Positions 57,076-64,000 of a stretch of 64,000 bases of DNA are shown piece by piece. The notes beneath the pieces were generated by a model. It did not search any database. It had not been told where the DNA came from and worked only from the letters and a program-made list of their open reading frames with translations. How positions within the stretch are numbered: position 1 is the first letter of the stretch; each line of letters starts with the position of its first letter. This DNA is from Doryteuthis pealeii (taxonomy: Eukaryota > Mollusca > Cephalopoda > Myopsida > Loliginidae), in NCBI GenBank assembly GCA_023376005.1, contig CM042157.1, forward strand, positions 51,293,193 through 51,357,192. The letters are read 5' to 3'. Both the position numbers and the translations under genes were made by a program.

Positions 57076-57513
57076 CGCAAAATATCGGTGGGGTTATATT
57101 TAAATAAAACTAATTTCTGCACAAAAACAAAAATAAAAATAAAAATAAAGGATGGATTTTGGGAGAAAATAATTATCAAAAATCTTAAAATTAAATGTAA
57201 AAAAAAAGAAAAAAATTTTTTTAAAGATTTTTTTTATTCGGTTAATTTTTTAAAGATTATCAGTGAAAAAAATTATACATCAATATTTGTTTTTTTTAAA
57301 GGGTGGGGACCTAACTTTTGAATTGATATTTCTCCATTAATTATTACATCAGCCTACTAAAGTAAGCTTGTTATTAAATGAATATTTGTTTTTAGAATCT
57401 AAAAATATGAATTTTAAAACTTAAAATCATGCGCATCATATTTTAAATGAATCTTATCTATTAATTAGTTATATAAATTGTTGTGCTACTATGGATGACT
57501 CTAACAGTAATCT

Positions 57514-57960
57514 ATATATATAAAAGGAAGTTTGGTATGTACGTGTCAACTTATAACTCACAAGCGAGAGGTCATTCAGATTTAAAATCTTGCATACTAC
57601 TTTATATGCTTATAACTAAGAAACACACAAAATTTGGGTTTTGATTTTTAATAATTAAGTGATACAATTCAATAATTAACAAAAAATTAACAAATACAGT
57701 ATACACACCCTCCACCCCACCATACTCACGTCGACATGAGTTTAGTTTTGAACTTCCAGACAGAAATCCGGTCGGTCGCTTACTGCATAAAAAAAAAAAA
57801 ATGATAATACGAATGTTCATTTCTAAAAAACAAAAACTAACCCACCCAATTCATCTCCTGTCGGCACAATTCGAACTTTGAAGTAGCTGTTAAGAAGGGG
57901 TTCCTAACTGACGACTTCTAAAATAAAAAAAATAAATAAAATCCCACCACACGCATCGGT
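57514..57960 (+). mobile_element. Possible Helitron 5' end
   Basis: AATCTATATATATAAAAGGAAG followed by a run that resembles the TC-starting 5' ends at 35835 and 47430, but the conserved TCTGTAACC block is missing. Weak. Confidence 0.3.
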
Positions 57961-58069
57961 ACAGGCTTTGAACTTCTAAGCATATGGTCGTAGAAGGGCA
58001 AATGATACTCATATGTATTTTTTTATTAGGTATCAACAATTCAAGCGCCACTTTTCACTTTAAAAACAA

Positions 58070-58200
58070 ATTAAAATTAATTAAATCGATTATATAAAGT
58101 CAAAAAGTAGTAACATAATGAGCATCAGTAAAAAAGCAAAATGATATTACATATATAATTAATTATTGATACAGTTTAAACATAAAAATTCTGCCAAAAA
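58070..58200 (+). repeat. Module A of the AT-rich family
   Basis: TTAAATCGATTATATAAAGT, AGTAGTAACATAATGAGCAT, AAATGATATTACATATATAA. Confidence 0.65.
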
Positions 58201-58383
58201 AATTACGAAAACGGACGCTTTGTCTAAAATAAAAATACATACTAAAACAAACACATTATTGAGATTTTAAAACAATTTATGCCGAAGTCATGTTTGTTTT
58301 ATTCATTATTACTGAGTATTCAAATTATTTCTAATTCATTAAAAAATGTTTTTTTAAAATCCTTTTTTCTTCTATTTAACCAA

Positions 58384-58520
58384 TAGATGGGACCTGGAGT
58401 GGTCGTACTTGGTGGGCCTAACAAGTACTACCACTCCGGGTCAATGTGAGCCTGGGAGTAATGGCAATGAAGGAGTACCCCACACTTCCCAGAGCTCCTT
58501 AATTTGAACCTCACCACTAG
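58384..58520 (+). repeat. Dispersed repeat, copy of 38180-38370
   Basis: TACTACCACTCCGGGTCAAT and CCCAGAGCTCCTTAATTTGA correspond to the reverse complement of 38200-38330. The downstream GC-richer part (58520-58760) is not shared. Confidence 0.5.
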
Positions 58521-59159
58521 ATTCAGTTTTACCATCAGAGCAATACAGCAGGGAGAATCATATAGGTGCTAGGGCTTGACATGACCAGCTGATTGATTGG
58601 AGGGACTTCTGCGACTGCCCGTCTAGCCCAAGCAACTGTGCATGACATGGACAACTCTGCAAACACCACGGGTCGTCACCTACGGCCGACAGGTGGCCGA
58701 ATTGGAAGGTGGTTTTACTCAGCAGAGGTGCTGTCGGCATATTGTACAGCCTCAGCCGATAGAGCTAAATAAATAAGGACACATGTATAATACTTAGCTC
58801 CTTTTAATTGGTACTTTTTAGGGGTAAAAGAGAAAATGAACTAAATTAATATTTTTTATCACTTTAATGTAACAAGCAATTAAGAAAAACAAGCAATTAA
58901 GAACTGAATTTAAGTTTTTGTCATATGTACAAAACAGTTTTTGAAAAATAGAATTATATTTCAAAACACTCAAAAATTAAGGATTACATTTTTTTAAAAT
59001 TCTATAAATTATTTTCTTCTTATTCTCTCTCTTACCCACTCACTACCTGGTGTTAATTTTTTTTTTTACCCCGGTCATAGACTGGGTACTTTTGCTAATA
59101 ATATGTGAGTGTTATTAGTCCCAAAGGTGGGGCGGAAGTAACCCGAAAGAAATATGCAA

Positions 59160-59760
59160 TTAAAAAAAAAAAAAAACTGATGCATTATAAAATTCATTGA
59201 TTAATAAGTCAACACTGAAAATGTTATTAAAACCATATAATTCCCTGATTTTTTGTAATTTTTTTGTTTATCACACTGGGTTAGTGATTATTTCAATTAT
59301 TGCATTCAATAGTTTTAACATAGCTCCCTAAACTTATTTTTTTAATAGAAAACATTGTACGCCGAAAACATTTCTTAGTGTTTACAATGAAAAACTAGAA
59401 TTACTTGGCTAACATGTTACAAACGTGTGAGTAATTTCTATGTATAGTGTATTCAAAGTTTTTTGCTATTTATTTCTAAGAACAAACTTTTATAAGTTTT
59501 TATAGAAAACTTTTAATACCAGGTTTTTAAGTACGTAACTTTACGCCGGACTTTGTAAATTTTGGGGCTAATGTTTAAAATGTATTAAAATTGATTACAT
59601 GTGTAATATTATTTTGCTTTTTTTTTTTAAACTTAAAATTTAAAATTTTTTTTTATTTTTACTGATGCACGTTATGTTACAATTTTTCGACTAAAACAAA
59701 AATTTGACCTAAGATAATCGATTTAATTAATTTTAATCGTTTTTTAAGTGAAAATCTGCG
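59160..59760 (-). repeat. Modules B and A, both reversed
   Basis: Reversed B (AAGTCAACACTGAAAATGTT, 59205) and reversed A (CATGTGTAATATTATTTTGC, 59595; TAATCGATTTAATTAATTTT, 59713). Confidence 0.6.
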
Positions 59761-60244
59761 CCTAAATTGTTGATATAAACTGTAGTTTAGTTATAATAAA
59801 TTGGTTGGTTGCTTTGCGGCATATAAACCCTTTTTGGGTCATCTAATGCCGAATCAAACCATTTTTGATAAACAAAAGACAGGTGGCTTCCAGTACACGT
59901 TATTGCTTAACTGGTCACTCAGTTAAGTATTAAACACGCTCATTGCTGCTTAACTTTGGTGATCTTGTGGGAAACGGTGCTTTCAGTGTGACTTGACCGT
60001 AATTTATGATAAATTGAATAATCATATTTACCGCGTAATTAACCTAATTCATTAACTAAAATAATTCCTGATTAAAAAATAACATAGTTTCCATATTAAT
60101 GGAACTTTTAATATGCGAATATGAGCTCATTAAAACATTACTGAAGAGATTGTAGTAAATAAATAAATAAATTAAAAATTAAAAAAACACTTACGCAGTA
60201 ACAATCAAGTTTTCATTAAAACATTTTATAAAAAGTATTCATGA

Positions 60245-60560
60245 CATTTTTAGCAGTTAATTACTGATGTGACTAATTCTGTTATTTTTTTCTTTAAAAA
60301 AAAAAAAAATCTTATGTGGCAAACAGTTAACGGCATCGATACTTTCAGGACTTCAGTAAAACAGACTTGAAAATTTTTAGATTATCACGAATGTGTTTTG
60401 ATTCGTGATAATCTAAAAAATTATTAAAATCTATTTTACTGAAGTATTGAAAAACATCGATGCCGTTAGCGTTTAAATAGATTAAATTTGTCATATAAAA
60501 TAAAAATAAAAACAAAAATAAAACGAATTAGTCACATCAATAATTAGCTGTCAAAAATAA
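60245..60560. repeat. Long palindrome with 8-nt loop
   Basis: Core arms TTTTTAGATTATCACGAAT and its complement flank GTGTTTTG (60393-60400). Pairing continues outward through TTAACGGCATCGAT / ATCGATGCCGTTAG to GATGTGACTAATTC / GAATTAGTCACATC. Total about 315 bp with interruptions. Confidence 0.88.
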
Positions 60561-60603
60561 ACAATCTGTTGAAAACATTTATTCTGAGTTAAAAAAGCAA
60601 AAG

Positions 60604-60637
60604 AAGAAGAAGAAGAAGAAGAAGAAGAAGAAGAAGC
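60604..60637. repeat. (GAA)n microsatellite
   Basis: About 11 AGA units next to the palindrome. Confidence 0.95.
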
Positions 60638-61539
60638 ATAATCTTAAAACCTTAATGACATTTCAAATTAAACAAAAAATTGTTTATCCATTTTATTCGA
60701 ATGCTCCATTTTCACCTAGTGAAAGTAAGAGAATAATCGATCGGAAAGTGTTATGAACCCAATTCTCTGTTTTAAAATAATTTCGTTAGAAGATTTTCTC
60801 ATTAACATTCGTCTTTCTTTCTTCCGCCATTTAATCCCACCTGAAAAATGTCGATGATGCAAAGTTAACTGATTACATTTCATAAGAAAACTCTTCCCTA
60901 TGATTTCTATGTTTTTTCGCCGTCTCTTTCTTCCAAAAGAAAGTGTCAGAATACACCTAAGTCTACTCTGACACACCAATTTACCATATACCGTCCCCTG
61001 GAGTGTCACGGTGTCTTGAGATAAATTGCTTATTCGTACAATATATTCAAGCAATAGACTTCTGGTTTCAGGATTATAATTAAAAAAAGAAAACAAAGAA
61101 AAAAAAAAAAAAAAGAAAAGAAAAAAAAGGTATATACGTTCTACTTGTTATATTGAATAATATCAATATAAAAATAGAATGATATAAAAGCCGACATTTC
61201 CTGATCGATAAATATCTGAATTCTTGGTTGAGGCCGAAAAGTTAGATATGCAAACAAAGCAATAAAGTTTTTTTTCTTTACCCCTCCTCCCCCTCATCCT
61301 TGGCGACTACTACTTATTGGCTACTACCACTACCACGAAACTAAAGAAATACAAATAATCCCCAAAACTTTCTTAAAGAATGATTCTTCCTTTTTATACC
61401 ATGTTAAAGTTAGAGCGATTGGTTTTGTTTACGTTTATAAATCGTCATTATAAATCGTATATAATTCTGTCTCAAATGGGAATTGAAAAAAAAAAAAGGA
61501 AAAGAGAAAAAGAAGAATATAAAGAAGAGCGAAAGACAT

Positions 61540-61797
61540 TTTTTTCTCACCGGTGATCTGCAAGATGGTGGTAGTGGTATCAACAGGACAATGCGAAAAT
61601 GTCGGCCATTTTTAGAAAGTAATATTGGAATGGATAGAATTGTGGTAGTAACCTGCTTCCTTCATATACAGCTGCTGCTGCTTGTTCTTAGAACTTGTTT
61701 TTCACTTTACCTCTTCGTAACACCTCCTCCTCCTCCTCCTCCTCATCATCCTCACGGTACTGATTTCCCAACGGATATAACTACCAGTCGTATTAAT

Positions 61798-61800
<3 letters not shown>
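61540..61800 (-). promoter_or_regulatory. Possible CpG-richer 5' exon region
   Basis: More GC and CpG than its surroundings. On the minus strand an ATG (AAAATGGCCGACATTTTCGC) opens a nine-codon frame, and a donor-like CACCG|GTGAGA sits at 61550. This could be a noncoding first exon of a minus-strand gene, conceivably the sarcoglycan gene, but there is no direct support. Confidence 0.2.

Positions 61801-61874
<74 letters not shown>
61800..61874. repeat. (AG)n microsatellite
   Basis: About 36 AG units; the source of an RERERE ORF. Confidence 0.98.
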
Positions 61875-61875
<1 letters not shown>

Positions 61876-62149
61876 AAGCAATATTCATCATCTTCAGAGG
61901 AACAAGTAGGAATGAAACGGGTCAGGAATTATGAAGTTAAAAAAGTTTTGTCGCCAAGTTTAATCAGTTCTTGGCGACTGAATGAAACAACAGACAAACT
62001 TTAAATTCGCAAAGGTTTTGTGCTCTTTACAATTGTTCTTGTACAAGGTAAGCTTACTATATACCGAAAATGAAAAATCAGAAACATATATGGATACAAT
62101 TTACGACCCAACGAGAGAGGCGGGTAAGTAAGTAAAGTTGTCGGTATTA

Positions 62150-62380
62150 TTAGCCGAACAGCGAAGGAGTCTATCCCCTTTTCGCTAGCGCTAGACCAGG
62201 GAGATTGTTTTGCTGAGGTGGGGCGCCATACCTATCGTAGGCTACCCACTTCACCACACAAATCAGATTACCCAATCTGTGCTACTCATGCACTGAGTTG
62301 GTGGGAAGTGGTATCAAACCAGGAACCTTGCAATTACTAGGTCCATGCTCTAACGACTAAGCTAAACCGATGAGGATTAT
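62150..62380 (-). mobile_element. tRNA-headed SINE, possibly a third family
   Basis: On the minus strand box A is TAGCTTAGTCG followed by TTAGAGCATGG, and a degenerate box B GGTTTGATACC lies near 62310. The body (GGTATGGCGCCCCACC) is unlike families A and B. Confidence 0.6.
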
Positions 62381-62536
62381 ATTGTGCCAATCTTCAGTTC
62401 GGTGAAGTTTTTCAATTTTGAAATTCAGCATTCAAAATTGTGGCTTTTTATTTGATTTCGAACTTTAGACAGTGGTCTCATTAGAAAAGTTAGTTTTATT
62501 CGGTTTAGGGATTATCTTATGCCGCGGTTGTTACGT

Positions 62537-64000
62537 GTATATTATTATTATTATACAATGGCACAGTGTCTAATTTTTCTCTCTCTTTTTTCTCCTTAAC
62601 TGCACCTGCGCGAGTGGTTGAACAGGCCAATTTTTGAATGACAATCTTTGGTGCAGTTACTGCAAACAAACAGTGATGCTTGCTGTTGTTGTTGTCTCTC
62701 CTCTCAATTGGCTCTCTTTGCTGTGGCGACTTCTTTCCTCTCTTTTTCACCCCTTTTCGTGTCTTGTTTGACAAGGAGGCGCCAGGCCGCTTGGTTTTAT
62801 GCACCAACCTCCCATGTGTTGGTGTTGATGTGGCATGTCTTCATGTTTTTCTTGCAGACGTCTTTAAAGCGTTGGCGTGGTCTCCCTATCGGTCGGGAGC
62901 CTTCTACTAATTCACAACACAGTAGGTCTTTGGGGATGCGGCCTTTGTCCATCCTTTTGACATGACCAAGCCAGCATAGGTGCCTCTGACAGATAATGGC
63001 GAACATGCTATTCATATTTGCTCAGTCCAGCACGTCTGTGTTGAGCATTTTGTGTTGCCAGCGAATGCGTAGATGCAGCGTAGGCATCTGAGATGGAAAT
63101 TGTACAGTTTCCTCTCATGGCTTGAATATGTGATCCTACTGTAGAGGAGTGTACAGAGAAACCATGCTTTGTAGACGTGTAGTTTGGTTTTCTTAGTAAG
63201 GCTCGCATTGTTCCAGACTCCCTGGCTCAGTTTGGCCATAACTGCCGCTGCTCTCGCGATTCTGCAGTTGACTTCACTATTAGTGGTGACTGAGTTAGCA
63301 GTGGTGGACCCGAAATACTCGAAGCTCTCCACAGACGGCATCTATTAATAACGATGTTCGCGGGGGGGGGGGGGGTCTGCGCTTTGTGCCGTGACTTTTG
63401 TCTTATTTAGACTTATGATAAATCTGAACTCATTGCATGTGTGAGGCGACTGAAAATCTGTTGCAGGTTGTGCTTAGTGTGTGACGAATGGGAACCTTCG
63501 TGACTTTAGCTTCAGCTCGAAGGTGAGCTATGTTGAACAACTTGCCGTAGACTCTGGTGTGTATGTAGACTCCCCTGCTGCAGTCTCTGAAGGTGTACTG
63601 GAGAAGCAAGGAGAAAAATATCCCGGACAACGTAGGCACAAGGACACATCTGTGCTTCACTTCACTGCTGACTGGAAATGCCTCAGATGTTGCATCATTA
63701 AAACAGACTGTGCGGTGCATATTTGCGTGGAAGTCTATTTTCTGCAGCAGTCTAATGAGTCCGCTTCGACTGATCAGATCAAAAGTCTATGAATGCGGTG
63801 CAAAGTGGCATCTGCTGTTCCTAGCACTTTTCCTGCCATGTCCACAGTTGACCGGTTTGCTCGGAAGCCACACTGTGACTCCGGTTAAATGCCAGAGGCA
63901 AAGGTCTGTAGGCGCGCCAGTGTAACACGAGCAAAAACTTTTCCAACTATGTTAAAGAGGGAGATGCCACGGTAATTGTTGGAGTCGCCCCGGTCTCCTT
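62537..64000 (-). pseudogene. LINE ORF2: RT domain and C-terminal zinc finger, running off the window
   Basis: Minus-strand non-LTR retrotransposon ORF. Entering from the right edge it has NNYRGIS (63975), PESQCGFRANRSTVDM-type pieces (63890-63850), VKHRCVLVPTLSGIFFSLLL (63640), FEYFGSTTANS (63320), RHLCWLGHVKRMDKGRIPKD (62975-62920) and GRPRQRFKDVC. It ends with a C-x2-C...H zinc finger, VCSNCTKDCHSKIGLFNHSR, with TAA at 62598-62596. A short ATT-repeat tail follows (62539-62554). Frameshifts at several points and a poly-G run (63362-63375) near the YFGS block. It is a different family from the LINE fragments at 32.6-49.4 kb, which carry an endonuclease-like C-terminus. Confidence 0.85.

Noticed and set aside
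56656..57321. 221-codon plus-strand ORF
   Set aside because: AT-rich; its middle is the module B repeat and its end is lysine/asparagine/isoleucine-rich low complexity.
60716..61096. 126-codon minus-strand ORF
   Set aside because: I looked for sarcoglycan ectodomain or other domain motifs and found none; no consistent splice context.
61483..62004. 173-codon plus-strand ORF with KKKGKEKKK, PPPPPPP and RERERE runs
   Set aside because: Its composition is driven by A-rich, (CTC)n and (AG)n microsatellites; no domain or splice support.

Overview
This looks like AT-rich, repeat-dense nuclear DNA from a metazoan with a large genome. I think a cephalopod mollusc (octopus-like) is most likely. The grounds are long introns, many AT, AAT and AG microsatellites, tRNA-headed SINEs, RLE-type LINEs, and high-copy transposon-like genes of the kind seen in octopus. 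The species call is inference from repeat character; no search was run. There are no bacterial-type operons, rRNAs, CRISPR arrays or functional tRNAs.

The only host gene I can support is the 3' half of an alpha/epsilon-sarcoglycan (SGCE-like) gene on the minus strand. Five exons, each spliced by GT-AG and all phase-compatible, run from high to low coordinates: 27290-27479 (juxtamembrane and transmembrane), 21954-21980 (a 27-nt microexon), 18022-18207 (cytoplasmic tail), 4543-4593 (a 51-nt exon encoding PPPPY) and 1809-1974 (terminal, with stop). Joined, they give one open frame ending in SEVL. The upstream cadherin-like ectodomain exons were not found between 27.5 kb and the right edge; they may lie in the remaining 36 kb, hidden from visual reading, or outside the window.

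Almost everything else is mobile-element debris. In the left half (0-30 kb), mostly introns of the sarcoglycan gene, there are: palindromes and microsatellites (3.6-4.2 kb); a decayed transposase-like gene (5.6-8.7 kb) broken by a SINE with a target duplication; a 2.85-kb minisatellite of a 16-bp unit (8.69-11.54 kb) at its 5' end; a GC-rich LTR-retrotransposon gag-protease-RT-RNase H remnant (12.1-14.2 kb); SINEs and SINE-derived palindromes; and 48-bp and 61-bp minisatellites.

The right half (30-64 kb) has: Helitron-like elements with recognisable termini; six same-strand fragments of one LINE family whose C-terminus looks like a restriction-like endonuclease (32.6-49.4 kb); a decayed multi-exon transposase-like gene (44.8-47.4 kb); an AT-rich repeat family with two recurring modules (44-60 kb); another pseudogene (54.3-55.4 kb); an LTR-like GC-richer block (55.5-56.4 kb); a long palindrome (60.25-60.56 kb); and the 3' end of a second LINE family running off the right edge.

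All coordinates were read by eye. Exon joins rest on splice sites plus phase and on recalled similarity of the TM and tail region to vertebrate epsilon-sarcoglycan. Repeat boundaries are approximate unless a target duplication or terminal motif is quoted.
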